From the NCBI GenBank assembly GCA_021847345.1, contig JAJZTW010000023.1, forward strand, positions 1-52,511: a DNA stretch of 52,511 nucleotides. The letters run 5' to 3'. This DNA is from Pseudomonadota bacterium. GTDB lineage: Bacteria; Pseudomonadota; Gammaproteobacteria; Burkholderiales; Burkholderiaceae_C. Shown here piece by piece: positions 33,986 through 43,858 of the stretch. The notes below the pieces were generated by a model, which was not told where the DNA came from, ran no database searches, and saw nothing but the letters and a program-made list of their open reading frames with translations. A program made the position numbers and the translations under genes. Position 1 is the first letter of the stretch; each line of letters begins with the position of its first letter.

Positions 33986-35173
33986 CTACTGGCGCCAGCC
34001 GAAGACCATGCGCTGCTGCAGCGCCCGGCGCAACGGCCAGCAACCCGACAGCATTGCCAGCGCGCCGGCGCGCAAGGCTGCCGCGCCGGGCTGGCGCCAC
34101 GTGAAGCCGCGCGCCAGCAGGTCGGTGAGCCCGAGCAACGCCGCGCGGTCGGGAATGCGCGCCAGGTCGTAGCGCAACAGCGCGGAATCGAGTTGGCGCG
34201 TGGAGGCTCCGGCCAGCGCGCGCGCCAGGGCCGCGCTGTCGCGCAAGCCCAGGTTCAGCCCCTGGCCGGCGACGGGATGCAGGGTCTGCGCCGCATTGCC
34301 CAGTTGCACCAGGCGGCCGCGACGGGTTCGCACCCGGGCGTTGAGGCCCAGCGCGTAGCTGCCGAACAGGCGCAACTCCCGGATTCGACCGCAGACCGCC
34401 GGCAGCAACTCCTGCAGCGCCCGCGTCTGCGCCGCGACATCGAGTTCCAGCATGGTGCGCGCCTGCGTCGGTGGCACGCACCACACGAGCGCGTAATCGG
34501 CGCCGCGCGGCAGCAGCGCCACCGGGCCGTGCTCGGTGAAGCGCTCGACCGCCAGCCCGTCGTGCGGGTGTTCGCAGCGGACCTCGCCGACCAGCGCGGT
34601 CTGGGCGTAGTCGTGATGCAGTTCGCGCTGCTCCTGGTTGTGAAAGGCCCCGCCCTCGGCGAGCACGGCGAGATCGAAGTCGGGATGCTCCAGCGCCGCG
34701 CCGCCCTGCCCGAGCAGTCGCGCAGCGCCGGCGTGCTGCTGCGCGTGCACCGGGCAGGCGTAGCGCACGTCGATGCCGGCGACACGCGCGGCGGCCTGCA
34801 GCGCACCCAGCAGCTCGCCATAGCGCACCGTGTAGCCCAGCGCCGGCAGCCCCGCCTCGTCGGCCCGCAGCAGCACCCGTGGCAGCGATGCCAGGCCAGG
34901 TGCGCATTGCGACACATGGATGCGCCGGATCGCGGTGGCCGCTTCGCGCGGCCAGGCCCCCAGCGCATGCAGCAGCTGGCGGCTGCCCTCGGAAAGCGCC
35001 AGCACCCGCGGATCGGCCAGCGCCGCGGCGCCATCGGGCTGCGCATCGAACACATGCAGCTCGGCGTCGGCGCCGAGCTGCCGCAACTGCAAGGCCAGGC
35101 TCAGGCCCACCGGGCCCGCACCGACCACCGCGATGCGCATCGGCTGCGCGCGCGTCGCCGGCTGCTCAGTCAT
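33986..35173 (-). CDS. UbiH/UbiF/VisC-family FAD-dependent monooxygenase
   Basis: This 395-residue flavoprotein hydroxylase probably acts on the ubiquinone ring. The N-terminal Rossmann motif is MRIAVVGAGPVGLSLALQL, a DG-like stretch sits in the middle, and the second FAD motif is GRLVQLGNAAQTLHPVAGQGLNLGLRD (GD replaced by GN before AAHxxxP-like residues). That pattern defines the UbiH/F family; which ring position it hydroxylates cannot be told. The start overlaps the pepP stop by 8 bp, so the two are co-translated. It is convergent with ubiX. Confidence 0.85.
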   Translation of the reverse strand: MTEQPATRAQPMRIAVVGAGPVGLSLALQLRQLGADAELHVFDAQPDGAAALADPRVLALSEGSRQLLHALGAWPREAATAIRRIHVSQCAPGLASLPRVLLRADEAGLPALGYTVRYGELLGALQAAARVAGIDVRYACPVHAQQHAGAARLLGQGGAALEHPDFDLAVLAEGGAFHNQEQRELHHDYAQTALVGEVRCEHPHDGLAVERFTEHGPVALLPRGADYALVWCVPPTQARTMLELDVAAQTRALQELLPAVCGRIRELRLFGSYALGLNARVRTRRGRLVQLGNAAQTLHPVAGQGLNLGLRDSAALARALAGASTRQLDSALLRYDLARIPDRAALLGLTDLLARGFTWRQPGAAALRAGALAMLSGCWPLRRALQQRMVFGWRQ

Positions 35174-36605
35174 GCATCACCTGCTCGATCTCGGCCACGC
35201 TCTTGGGCGCCTGGGCGGTCAGCACCTCGCAGGCTCCGTGCGCGCGCACCACGACGTCGTCCTCGATGCGGATTCCGATGTCGTGATAGGCGGCCGGCAG
35301 GTCGGGCGCGGCGCGCACGTACAGGCCCGGCTCGATGGTCAACACCATGCCGGGGCGCAGGATGCGCGACGCAGGCTGGCGCGAGCCGTCGGGCAACTCG
35401 CGCGCCGCCTCGCCGGGCTCGGCATAGTCTCCGCAGTCGTGCACGTCCATGCCCATCCAGTGGCTGGTGCGATGCATGTAGAAGCGGCGGTAGGCGCCGC
35501 TTTGCAGCACGGCGTCGACATCGGGCGCGATGTCGCGCGGGATCAGTCCGGTGTCCAGCAGGCCCTGGGCCAGCACGCGCAGCGCCGCATCGTGCGGATC
35601 GGTGAAACGCGCGCCGGCGCGCACCGCGTCGATGGCCACTCGCTGTGCCTCCAGCACGATCTCGTAGAGCTCGCGCTGCGGCCCGGAAAAGCGCCCGCCG
35701 ACCGGGAAGGTGCGGGTGATGTCGCTGGCGTAGCCGTCGAGCTCGCAACCCGCGTCGATCAGGCACAGGCTGCCGCGGCGCAGCAGCGCGTTGCCGGCGC
35801 GGTAATGCAGGATGCAGGCGTTGGCGCCCGCCGCGACGATGCTTCCGTAGGCCGGCGCCTGCGCCCCGCCGTGGCGGAACGCATGCAGCAGCTCGGCTTC
35901 GAGGTGGTATTCGCGCAAGTCCGCGCGGGCGCCGGATCCCGCCGCGCGCATCGCGCGTCGGTGCGCCTCGGCGGAGATGCCCGCGGCACGGCGCATGACC
36001 TGCAGTTCGTGCTCGTCCTTGAACAGGCGCATCTCGTCGAGCACCGCGCACAGGTCGTGCTGCGCCGCCGGCACGGTGTGCCCGGCACGCGCCTGCGCGC
36101 GCCCGGCCTGCAGCCAGGCCTGCACGCGCGAACCCAGCGCCTCATGCACGCCGAAGGGCCACCATATGGCGCCCCGATCCAGCAGCATGCGCGCAAGCAG
36201 TTCGTCGAGCTGCTCGATCGGCGCTGCCGCATCGAAGCCAAAGGCCTCGCGCGCAGCCTCGGGGCCGAAGCGCACGCCGTCCCAGATCTCGCGCTCGGGG
36301 TCGCGGGGGCGGCACAACAGGGTGCTGCGCGAACTGCCATCGCGCTCGACTTCCAGCACCAGCAGGCTTTGCGGCTCGACGAATCCGCTCAGGTAGTAGA
36401 AGTAGCTGTCGTGACGATACGGGTAATCCGCGTCGCGGTTGCGCATGCGCTCGGGCGCGGTGGGCAGCACGGCCACGCCGCCACCGGCATCGGCCATGCG
36501 CCGCGCCAGCCTGGCGCGGCGCTCGGCACAACGGCGCAGCAGTTGCGGATCGGGGGCTTCGGGAGCGGTGGCGGGGGACAGCTCGGCAATCGCGGACATC
36601 GGCAT
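35166..36605 (-). CDS. pepP: Xaa-Pro aminopeptidase (PepP)
   Basis: This 479-residue metallopeptidase removes N-terminal residues before proline. The N-terminal creatinase-like domain contains RNRDADYPYRHDSYFYYLSG. The catalytic domain has the Mn-site landmarks LIDAGCELDGYASDITRTFP (two Asp), HRTSHWMGMDVHD (His) and ILRPGMVLTIEPGLYV (Glu) with a last Glu in GIRIEDDVVV. All metal ligands are visible. I set the start at ATG 36605; 36599 is equally possible and the longer frame from 36695 is Arg-rich and unlikely. It lies upstream of and overlaps the UbiH-type gene, an order common in proteobacteria. Confidence 0.93.
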   Translation of the reverse strand: MPMSAIAELSPATAPEAPDPQLLRRCAERRARLARRMADAGGGVAVLPTAPERMRNRDADYPYRHDSYFYYLSGFVEPQSLLVLEVERDGSSRSTLLCRPRDPEREIWDGVRFGPEAAREAFGFDAAAPIEQLDELLARMLLDRGAIWWPFGVHEALGSRVQAWLQAGRAQARAGHTVPAAQHDLCAVLDEMRLFKDEHELQVMRRAAGISAEAHRRAMRAAGSGARADLREYHLEAELLHAFRHGGAQAPAYGSIVAAGANACILHYRAGNALLRRGSLCLIDAGCELDGYASDITRTFPVGGRFSGPQRELYEIVLEAQRVAIDAVRAGARFTDPHDAALRVLAQGLLDTGLIPRDIAPDVDAVLQSGAYRRFYMHRTSHWMGMDVHDCGDYAEPGEAARELPDGSRQPASRILRPGMVLTIEPGLYVRAAPDLPAAYHDIGIRIEDDVVVRAHGACEVLTAQAPKSVAEIEQVMHD

Positions 36606-36704
36606 CGACACAGGCAGACGGCCCGCATGGGGCGGGCACGAGGGTACAGGCGCGTGCCGTGCGGCACGCACCGGCGTGCGCCGGCTGGCGCTCAAACCCG
36701 CAGC

Positions 36705-37436
36705 TTACGCCCCCGGGGCCGAATCCTGCTGGCGCCCGGCGCTGCGCAAACGGGCGTCGAGCGCGGCCAGCTCCTCAGGCGTGCCGACGTTGAACCAGGC
36801 ACCGCGCCAGTGCTCGCCGCTGACGCGGCCGGCCTCCACTTCGCGATACAACCACGGGAACAGTTTCCAGGCCTGGCGCGCCGGTCGATCGGCGAACAGG
36901 CCGGCATGGAACACCGCGATATTGCCGTAGTTGAGCAGCTCGCCGACGCGGCGCACTCGACCCAGCGAATCCAGGGCCATGTCGCCCGCGGCATGGTGCG
37001 GCGGATTGTCGGCCAGCACGAAATGCGCGCTCGTGGCCCCCGGATCGGCGGCGATGCGCGCCGCCGCGTCGTGCAGGCGCGCATAGTCGTAGTCGGTGTA
37101 CACGTCTGCGCTGAGCACGGCAAAGGGCGCGGCCTGCGCGCCGCCCAGCAAGGGCAGCGCGGTGGCCACCGCACCGCCCGTCTCCCATGCCTGCTGCGGC
37201 TCGTGGGAGTAGCGAATGCTCACTCCGAAGCGCGCGCCATCGCCCAGCGCCTCGGGCAGGCGCTCGCCCAGCCACCCCAGGTTGACCACCAGCTCGCGCA
37301 CGCCGGCGCGCGCCAGGCGCTCGATCTGCCACTCGATCAGGGCCTTGCCCCCCACATGCAGCAAGGGCTTGGGCAGCCGATCGCTGAGCGGGCGCATGCG
37401 CTGGCCGCGTCCGGCAGCGAGCAGGAGTGCACGCAT
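36705..37436 (-). CDS. murU: N-acetylmuramate-1-phosphate uridylyltransferase MurU-type
   Basis: This 243-residue nucleotidyltransferase makes UDP-MurNAc in the AmgK/MurU peptidoglycan-recycling bypass, a route associated with intrinsic fosfomycin resistance. The N-terminus MRALLLAAGRGQRMRPLSD and PKPLLHVGGKALIEWQI are the classical sugar-nucleotidyltransferase signature. Asp in LSADVYTDYDYA and a final GAWFNVGTPEELAALD complete the site. The start ATG 37436 is close behind amgK (13 bp), so the two enzymes of the bypass are co-expressed. Confidence 0.9.
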   Translation of the reverse strand: MRALLLAAGRGQRMRPLSDRLPKPLLHVGGKALIEWQIERLARAGVRELVVNLGWLGERLPEALGDGARFGVSIRYSHEPQQAWETGGAVATALPLLGGAQAAPFAVLSADVYTDYDYARLHDAAARIAADPGATSAHFVLADNPPHHAAGDMALDSLGRVRRVGELLNYGNIAVFHAGLFADRPARQAWKLFPWLYREVEAGRVSGEHWRGAWFNVGTPEELAALDARLRSAGRQQDSAPGA

Positions 37437-37449
37437 CGACGTCGCCTGC

Positions 37450-38511
37450 TCAGAAGGTGTAGGCATGGCCGTGCGCCACGCCGTGCAGGCGGTCCAGCAG
37501 GCGCAGCAGCGGAGCGAATTCGTCGTAGCGCGCCGCCACCGCGCGCGCGTAGCCCAGCACCTGCGGCATGTCGTCCAGGTACTGCGACTTGCCGTCGCGG
37601 TGGTACAGGCGCGCGAAGATGCCCAGCACCTTGAGCTGGCGCTGCAGGCCCATCCACTCGAAATCGCGATAGAACTCGCCGAAATCGGCCTGCACCGCCA
37701 GCCCGGCGCGGCGCGCCAGTTCCCAGTAGCGCACCGCCCAGTCGATCTGCTGCGGCTCCGGCCACGCGATGTAGGCGTCGCGCAGCAGGGACACGAGGTC
37801 GTAGGTGATCGGCCCGCGCACCGCGTCCTGGAAGTCCAGCACGCCGGGATTGCCGCACTCGGCACCCTCGGCGAGAAGCATCAGGTTGCGGCTGTGATAG
37901 TCGCGGTGCACGGGCACCACAGGCTGCGCCAGCACGTTGCGCAGCAGGGCGTCCATCACGCGCCGAAGGCCCTGCTGCTCGGCCGGGCTGAGCTCGGCTT
38001 GCAGATGCCGCGAGACGTACCACGCGGGAAACAGCTCCATTTCCGCCTGCAGGCGCGCCGCGTCGTAGGCGGGCCAGTCCGCTTCGGCCCGCTGCAGGCG
38101 AACCAGCGCGGCCAGCGCGTCGCGCATCAGCGCGTCGCAGCGCGCATGGTCGCCCTGCTCGCGCGCACGCGACAGCGCGTCCAGGTAGGTCGTCGAGCCG
38201 AGGTCCGACAACAGCATCAGCCCGGCGGCGCGATCGACCGCCAACACCCTCGGCACCGACAGGCCGGCGGCGCGCAGCACCGACGCGACGTCGAAAAACC
38301 GCCCCACGTCCTCCTTGTCGGGCGGGGCGTCCATGACGATCAGCGTGGCATCCGCGGCGCCGGCATCGAGCGGGCGCGCATCGATGCGGAAATAGCGCCG
38401 GAAGCTCGCGTCGGCGGACGCGGCGCGCAAGCTCTCGGGCGACGTCCGGATGCCGCCCGGGCAGGTCGCCAGCCAGGCCAGCAGCGCGTCGCGCCGCGGA
38501 TCCGCGGGCAT
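37450..38511 (-). CDS. amgK: Anomeric MurNAc/GlcNAc kinase AmgK (aminoglycoside-phosphotransferase fold)
   Basis: This kinase phosphorylates the anomeric carbon of N-acetylmuramate for the downstream MurU enzyme. The APH-fold landmarks are the catalytic loop PVVPVHRDYHSRNLMLL and the metal Asp in GVLDFQDAVRGPITYDLVSL. The N-terminal lobe has SFRRYFRID. I chose ATG 38511 (353 residues), near where homologous proteins begin (PRRDALLAWLATC); an in-frame ATG at 38556 would add 15 residues. It is divergent from lptD across a palindromic promoter region. Several APH-like kinases exist, but the pairing with murU makes the call firm. Confidence 0.9.
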   Translation of the reverse strand: MPADPRRDALLAWLATCPGGIRTSPESLRAASADASFRRYFRIDARPLDAGAADATLIVMDAPPDKEDVGRFFDVASVLRAAGLSVPRVLAVDRAAGLMLLSDLGSTTYLDALSRAREQGDHARCDALMRDALAALVRLQRAEADWPAYDAARLQAEMELFPAWYVSRHLQAELSPAEQQGLRRVMDALLRNVLAQPVVPVHRDYHSRNLMLLAEGAECGNPGVLDFQDAVRGPITYDLVSLLRDAYIAWPEPQQIDWAVRYWELARRAGLAVQADFGEFYRDFEWMGLQRQLKVLGIFARLYHRDGKSQYLDDMPQVLGYARAVAARYDEFAPLLRLLDRLHGVAHGHAYTF

Positions 38512-38599
38512 GGGCGAGATCGGAGCGGGACGCGATGAAACAGGAGGTACTTGCATGGCGGGCAGGGGCCGGTACGCCGAGGCGACCGGCCGGGGGGTT

Positions 38600-38623
38600 C
38601 CTATAATCGGCGCCGATTCTAGG
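38600..38623. promoter_or_regulatory. Palindromic divergent promoter between amgK and lptD
   Basis: The 24-bp sequence is almost a perfect palindrome centred on CGGCGCCG, with only one mismatched pair. One arm gives TATAAT (38602-38607) on the plus strand, directed at lptD. The other gives TAGAAT (38616-38621) on the minus strand, directed at amgK. Both -10 boxes therefore lie in one symmetric site to which a dimeric regulator could bind. No strong -35 is seen. Confidence 0.55.
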
Positions 38624-38693
38624 AGGCCGCGGACCGTGGCCGCCGGCAAGGCCCGCGGCGCCAGCCGCGCGCCGGCCCGAACCTCACCGTCCA

Positions 38694-41021
38694 GTGCCCC
38701 TCACGCCGCACCCCTCGCACCCTGTCCCGCGCCGGCCCGCGCCGCGCCTGTTGGCCGCCGCGCTCGGCCTGGCGCTGGCCCGCTGGGCAGCGGCCGGCCC
38801 GCTGGCCACACCGGCGGCCGCTGCATCCGATGCGACCGCGCCGGCGTTGCCGCTGCGATCCAGCCCCGGGCTGCTCGAGCGCCTGCCGCCCCAGGTGCGC
38901 GCGCTCGAACCGGTGTTCGTGCAGGCCGGCGAAGTCGGCATGCAACCCGATATCCGGCTCGATGCGCGAGGCAACGTCGAGTTGCGCAGGCACTCGGTCG
39001 TGTTCAAGTCCGATGCGCTGCACGACGATCTGGTCACCGACGAGGTCGACGCGCAGGGCCATGTGCGCGTCGTGCAGGACGGCAACCTGTTCAGCGGCCC
39101 GCAATTGCAGTTCAACCTGGACAGCTACACCGGGCGCATGCCAGACGCCCATTATTTCTTCAACCGCACCCAGGGGGGCGGGCAGGCCAAGCTGGTCAGG
39201 TTCCTCGGCCGCGACCATCTGCAGGCCGAACAGGCGAGCTACACCACCTGCACGGCGTCGCCGCTCGACTGGGTGCTGCAGGCTGCGCACCTGGATCTCG
39301 ATTTCGGCACCGACACCGGTGTGGCGCGCGACGGCAGGGTGAAGTTCAAGGGCGTGACCATCCTGCCGCTCCCCTACGCCAGCTTCCCGCTCAGCGAGGC
39401 GCGCAAGTCAGGCCTGCTGCCCCCCACCATCGGGCTCGACAGCAAGAACGGCCTCGAATGGGCGCAGCCCTATTACTGGAACATCGCGCCGAACTACGAC
39501 GCCACGCTGACGCCGCGCCTGCTGCTGCGCCGCGGGCTCATGGCCAGTGCCGACGTACGCTGGCTGCAGCCCGACTACCAGGGCCAGGCCATCGTCGACG
39601 CGCTGCCCGACGACCGTGGTGCCAACGGCGCGTCGCGCTGGGCGGCAGTTTTCCAGCAAAGTGGAAGCCTGGCCAGCAACGTGAGCTACGGCCTGAACCT
39701 GCAGCGCGTGTCGGACAACAACTGGTGGCTCGACTACGGCGGCGTCGACCCGGTGATCGGCTCGAACCGGATCCTGCCCCAGCAGGGTGCGATCACCTGG
39801 AACCAGCCCGACGGCTACCTGCAGGCCAGCTTCAACACCTGGCAGACCTTGCAGAACCCGGTCTCGCCGGTGGCGATCCCGTACGACGTGCGACACCAGT
39901 TGCTGGGCAGCTGGCACAGCGCCAACTACACCGGGCTGCAATGGCAGCTCAGTGCCGCGACGGCTCGCTTCAGCAACAGCACCCCCGGCCTGCTGTCGGG
40001 CGAGCGCAGCTACATCGCGCCCGCGATCAGCCGTCCGTTCCTGGCGCCGCAGGGCTTTTTCACGCCGACCCTGCGCCTGAACGCAACGACCTACTCGACC
40101 GACACGCCGATGGCCGACGGCAGTGCGTCGGCCACGCGCGTGCTGCCCAGCATCAGCCTGGACAGCGGCCTGGTGTTCGAGCGTTCGACCCACGCCTTCG
40201 GACGCAATCTGCTGCAGACCCTCGAACCCCGCCTGTACTACCTCTACACGCCCTATCGCGCGCAGGGCTACCTGCCCAATTTCGACAGCACGGCCCTGGA
40301 CCTGAACCTGGCCACGATCTATGCGGACAACGTGTTCGCCGGCCAGGACCGCATCGCCGACGCCGACAACATCACGGCGGGGGCCACCACGCGATGGCTG
40401 GACGCCGACACCGGGGCCGAGTACGCCAGCGTGACCGTGGCCCAGCGCATGCTGCTGCGCCAGCAGCGCGTGACCCTGAGCGGCACGCCGGTGCCCAGCG
40501 GGCTGGCCGACACCTTCATCCTGGGCTCGTTGAGCGTCGATCCGCGCTGGAGCGTCGATGCCGGACTGGACTACAACCAGCGCCTGCGGCAGCTGGCCCA
40601 GGGCAATTTCGGCGCGCAATGGCATGTGGCGGACTACAAGAACCTGAGCCTGTCCTACCAGACGCAAAGCGCCACCGCGACGCAGATTCCGCTCAAATAC
40701 GTCAACGCGGCGTGGCAATGGCGCCTCTCGGGGCGCTGGTACTCGGTCGGCCAAGCCGACTACAGCATCCTGGACAAGCGGCTCAACAACAGCCTGTTCG
40801 GTTTCGAGTACGACGGCGGATGCTGGGTCGGGCGAATCGTGTTGCAGCGCAATTCGCTGACCACCCTCAGCGCCACCACGCGTGTGCTGTTCCAGCTCGA
40901 GCTTTCGGGCTTCTCGCGCCTGGGCAACAATCCTCTCGGGGCCCTGCAGCAAAATATCCCCGGTTATCAACTGGTGCACCAACCCGCAGCTCCTCCGAGC
41001 CGCTATCAAAACTATGAATAG
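38694..41021 (+). CDS. lptD: LPS-assembly protein LptD
   Basis: This 775-residue outer-membrane protein inserts lipopolysaccharide into the outer leaflet together with LptE. It has a signal-like hydrophobic segment (RLLAAALGLALARWAAAGPL), then the periplasmic OstA/jellyroll domain (VELRRHSVVFKSDALHDDL, LQAEQASYTTC with disulfide-type Cys), then a long beta-barrel rich in alternating aromatic strands. A second conserved Cys lies near YDGGCWVGRIVLQRNS. The start is a GTG at 38694; it fits the signal peptide, but a downstream start is possible. The gene overlaps surA by 8 bp. Confidence 0.93.
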   Translation: MPLTPHPSHPVPRRPAPRLLAAALGLALARWAAAGPLATPAAAASDATAPALPLRSSPGLLERLPPQVRALEPVFVQAGEVGMQPDIRLDARGNVELRRHSVVFKSDALHDDLVTDEVDAQGHVRVVQDGNLFSGPQLQFNLDSYTGRMPDAHYFFNRTQGGGQAKLVRFLGRDHLQAEQASYTTCTASPLDWVLQAAHLDLDFGTDTGVARDGRVKFKGVTILPLPYASFPLSEARKSGLLPPTIGLDSKNGLEWAQPYYWNIAPNYDATLTPRLLLRRGLMASADVRWLQPDYQGQAIVDALPDDRGANGASRWAAVFQQSGSLASNVSYGLNLQRVSDNNWWLDYGGVDPVIGSNRILPQQGAITWNQPDGYLQASFNTWQTLQNPVSPVAIPYDVRHQLLGSWHSANYTGLQWQLSAATARFSNSTPGLLSGERSYIAPAISRPFLAPQGFFTPTLRLNATTYSTDTPMADGSASATRVLPSISLDSGLVFERSTHAFGRNLLQTLEPRLYYLYTPYRAQGYLPNFDSTALDLNLATIYADNVFAGQDRIADADNITAGATTRWLDADTGAEYASVTVAQRMLLRQQRVTLSGTPVPSGLADTFILGSLSVDPRWSVDAGLDYNQRLRQLAQGNFGAQWHVADYKNLSLSYQTQSATATQIPLKYVNAAWQWRLSGRWYSVGQADYSILDKRLNNSLFGFEYDGGCWVGRIVLQRNSLTTLSATTRVLFQLELSGFSRLGNNPLGALQQNIPGYQLVHQPAAPPSRYQNYE

Positions 41022-42420
41022 ATCCCTGTGGCGCATTGCGCTGCCGGCCGCCGCGATCGCCATGCTGGCGAGCGCGGGAGCGCAAGCGCAGTCCCTGATG
41101 CCCGCGACCGGCGAAAGCGGGTTGCGCATGCCGGGTACCGGCGCCGCGCAGGCGGCGCCGCAGCCCGTACCGCGGGACGCGAGCACCGACGGCATCGCGG
41201 CGGTGGTCGGCGACCAGGTGATCACGCGCTACGACCTCGACCTTCGCGTGCAGACCCTGCAGCAGCAACTGGCGCAGCAACACGGCGGTCAGGCCCCCGC
41301 TGCAGCCGAGCTGCGTCCGCAGGTGCTGCGCGAGATGATCGACGAATACGCCCTCGCGGAGTACGCGAAGCAGACGGGCCTCGAAGTCGGGGACGCCACC
41401 GTGCAGCGCGCGGTGCAGCAGGTCGCCGAGAACAACCACATCAGCGTCGACCAATTGCGCGACCAGCTGCGCGCCCAGGGCATGGGCTGGAAGGACTTCC
41501 ACTCGCAGATCGAGCGCGAAATCCTGATCGCGCGCCTGCGCCAGCGTGACGTCGCGGGCAAGGTCCATGTCAGCGACCAGGAGATCGACGATTTCCTGGC
41601 CGCGCAGCGCGCCAGGCAGGGGCAGCTCGCGGCCGATGCGCAACTGCACCTGGCGCAGATCTTCGTTCCGCTGCCCGACCATCCCAGCGCCGAGCAGCTC
41701 AAGGGCGCGCGCACGGTGATCGACGATGCCGCAGCGGCGCTTCGCCAGGGGCGGGTCTTCGCCAGCGTGGCCAGCGAGTTCTCGATGGGCCCGCAGGCCG
41801 CCAAGGGCGGCGATCTCGGCGTGCGTCCGGCCTCGCAGTGGCCGAGCCTGTTCGTGCGCGCGGTGAGCGATCTCCAGCCGGGCCAGGTGACCGGGGTGAT
41901 CCGCAGCCCCGCCGGATTTCACATCCTGGAGCTGGTGTCGAGGCAGGAGTCCGCCGCGCTGCCGCAGACGGCGATGCAGGCGAATGTGCGAGAGATCGTG
42001 ATCAACGCCGACAGCGACGCGTCGCGCAAGTCCGCGGTGCACGAACTGCAGTCGGTGCGTCGCGCGGTGGAGTCCGGGCAGGTCGGTTTCGCGGCCAAGG
42101 CCCGGGAAATCTCCCAGGACCTGGCCACGGCGCGCCAGGGCGGCGATCTCGGCTGGGTGCTGCCCGGCCAGCTGCCAGCCGCGCTCGACGCCGCGATCGG
42201 CGGTCTCAACCCCGGGGAGGTTTCGCAGCCCCTGATGCTGCCCGGCAAGGTTGTGCTGCTGCAGCTGGTCGACCGTCGCGAGCATGCGCTGGCGCCGGGT
42301 CAGGAGCGCGCGGTGGTACGGAGCATGCTGCTGCGCCAGAAGGAGGCCAAGGCCTTCGACGAACTGGTGCAGGACGTGCGCGCGCGCACCTACGTGCGCA
42401 TGCCCGGCGACGACTCGTGA
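41014..42420 (+). CDS. surA: Periplasmic chaperone and peptidyl-prolyl isomerase SurA
   Basis: This 468-residue periplasmic chaperone assists outer-membrane proteins, LptD among them. A signal peptide ([19 protein letters not shown]) is followed by the SurA N-domain ([20 protein letters not shown]), and two parvulin domains come next ([15 protein letters not shown] ... [16 protein letters not shown], and VNIR-type [13 protein letters not shown] ... [12 protein letters not shown]). ATG 41014 overlaps the lptD stop; the frame from 40882 adds residues inside lptD. The GTG start of rsmA overlaps its stop. Confidence 0.95.
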   Translation: MNRSLWRIALPAAAIAMLASAGAQAQSLMPATGESGLRMPGTGAAQAAPQPVPRDASTDGIAAVVGDQVITRYDLDLRVQTLQQQLAQQHGGQAPAAAELRPQVLREMIDEYALAEYAKQTGLEVGDATVQRAVQQVAENNHISVDQLRDQLRAQGMGWKDFHSQIEREILIARLRQRDVAGKVHVSDQEIDDFLAAQRARQGQLAADAQLHLAQIFVPLPDHPSAEQLKGARTVIDDAAAALRQGRVFASVASEFSMGPQAAKGGDLGVRPASQWPSLFVRAVSDLQPGQVTGVIRSPAGFHILELVSRQESAALPQTAMQANVREIVINADSDASRKSAVHELQSVRRAVESGQVGFAAKAREISQDLATARQGGDLGWVLPGQLPAALDAAIGGLNPGEVSQPLMLPGKVVLLQLVDRREHALAPGQERAVVRSMLLRQKEAKAFDELVQDVRARTYVRMPGDDS

Positions 42421-43217
42421 AGGGCCCGCGCGCGACGGCGCCCACGAGGCTGGCCGGACACACCGCGCGCAAGCGCTTCGGCCAGCATTTCCTGACCGAT
42501 CAGTCGGTGATCTCCCAGATCGTCGATGCGATCGACCCGCGCGCCGGGCAGGCCCTGGTGGAGATCGGCCCCGGCCTGGGCGCGTTGACCCTGCCGGTGC
42601 TGGCTCGCTGCGGCGCGTTGACGGTGGTCGAGCTCGATCGCGACCTGGCGGCGCGCTGGCGCGCGCGCGGCGCCGACGGGGTGCGTGTGATCGAGTCCGA
42701 CGCGCTGGCGCTGGATTTCGGCTCGCTGGGCGAAGGGCTCAGGCTGTTCGGCAACCTGCCCTACAACATTTCAAGTCCCCTGCTGTTTCACCTGTTCGGC
42801 TGCGCGCCGCATGTGCAGGACCAGCACTTCATGCTGCAAAAGGAAGTGGTGGATCGCATGGTGGCCGAGCCTTCGACCGCCGCCTACGGCCGTCTGTCGG
42901 TGATGCTGCAGTGGCGCTATCGCATGTGGCCGATCCTCGAGGTTGCGCCGCAGGCCTTCACCCCTGCGCCCCGCGTCGACTCGGCGGTCGTGCGCATGCA
43001 GCCTCGCCGGCTCGACGAGCTTCAAGGGGTGGACAGCCAGACCTTGCAGGCGCTGGGGGCGGTGGCGTTCTCGCAGCGCCGCAAGCTGCTGCGCCACACG
43101 CTCGGCCCGTGGCTGGAACAGCGGGGATGCCTTGCGCGCTTCGATCTGCAGCGCCGCGCCGAGGAGGTCGCCGTGGACGAATACGTGGCGCTGGCGCGCC
43201 AGTTGCAGCCCGCCTGA
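42417..43217 (+). CDS. rsmA: 16S rRNA dimethyladenosine transferase RsmA (KsgA)
   Basis: This 266-residue enzyme dimethylates two adenines near the 3' end of 16S rRNA. It shows [20 protein letters not shown], AdoMet motif [18 protein letters not shown], the acidic VVELDRDLA, the catalytic [15 protein letters not shown] and the C-terminal [14 protein letters not shown]. The GTG at 42417 overlaps the surA stop as GTGA, and residues 1-10 are a normal short leader before the FGQHFL motif. The lptD-surA-rsmA order is the usual proteobacterial one, here without pdxA. Confidence 0.95.
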   Translation: MKGPRATAPTRLAGHTARKRFGQHFLTDQSVISQIVDAIDPRAGQALVEIGPGLGALTLPVLARCGALTVVELDRDLAARWRARGADGVRVIESDALALDFGSLGEGLRLFGNLPYNISSPLLFHLFGCAPHVQDQHFMLQKEVVDRMVAEPSTAAYGRLSVMLQWRYRMWPILEVAPQAFTPAPRVDSAVVRMQPRRLDELQGVDSQTLQALGAVAFSQRRKLLRHTLGPWLEQRGCLARFDLQRRAEEVAVDEYVALARQLQPA

Positions 43218-43393
43218 GCGGCTGCCGGCGATGCCGGGCGTGTCAGGCGCGCCAGGCGTCGATGTCCCGGCAGCTCAGGCGGCCTGCGCCAGCCAGGTGC
43301 CGTACCACGGCGCCACCGGCGCGCGTACCGAACGGCTGGCTCGGAAACCCGGTTCCACATCACCCCGCAACGCCTCCCGGGCAGGCGCGCGGG

Positions 43394-43858
43394 TCACAGA
43401 AAAGAGTAGAAGACCCGGAACTCGACCCCCTGCTCGTACCAGAAGTCGGCGGCGTCGCGGAACACGTCGAGCAGGGTCTCGCGCGCCTCCTTGTCGAAAC
43501 GCTGGGTCATCGGCAGCTGCTCCAGCACGATCACGAAACCGGGCTGGGGCCCGGCCGCGGCGATCATGTCGGTCAGGCAGTCACGCAGCGCATCGAAATT
43601 CTTGCCGAAATGCTTGGGGAACAGAAAGTTCCTGGCGATGGTTTCCAGGACCTCCTGCTTGGTCGTGGCCTGCGCCAGGTTGGCGTACAGGAAATGCTGC
43701 CCGGCCTCTTGCGCGGCCGCCATCAGCTCGGTCACCCTGAACGCGCGGATCGACTGCACGATGTTCGGCCGCAAAGCCTTGAGATTGACGCCTTCGTCAA
43801 CCTCAACGGGCAATGAATTGGAAACTTGCGTAGTGATCATGGGTGTAGTAGCAGACAT
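43394..43858 (-). CDS. Barstar-family RNase inhibitor
   Basis: This 154-residue protein ends in the barstar fold: KQEVLETIARNFLFPKHFG, then NFDALRDCLTDM, the hallmark that carries the aspartate used to block the RNase active site. The final strand reads VEFRVFYSFL. It lies directly downstream of the guanyl RNase gene, overlapping it by 56 bp, as expected of a toxin-immunity pair. Starts at 43858 and 43840 are both possible. The first 40 residues are variable. Confidence 0.85.
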   Translation of the reverse strand: MSATTPMITTQVSNSLPVEVDEGVNLKALRPNIVQSIRAFRVTELMAAAQEAGQHFLYANLAQATTKQEVLETIARNFLFPKHFGKNFDALRDCLTDMIAAAGPQPGFVIVLEQLPMTQRFDKEARETLLDVFRDAADFWYEQGVEFRVFYSFL

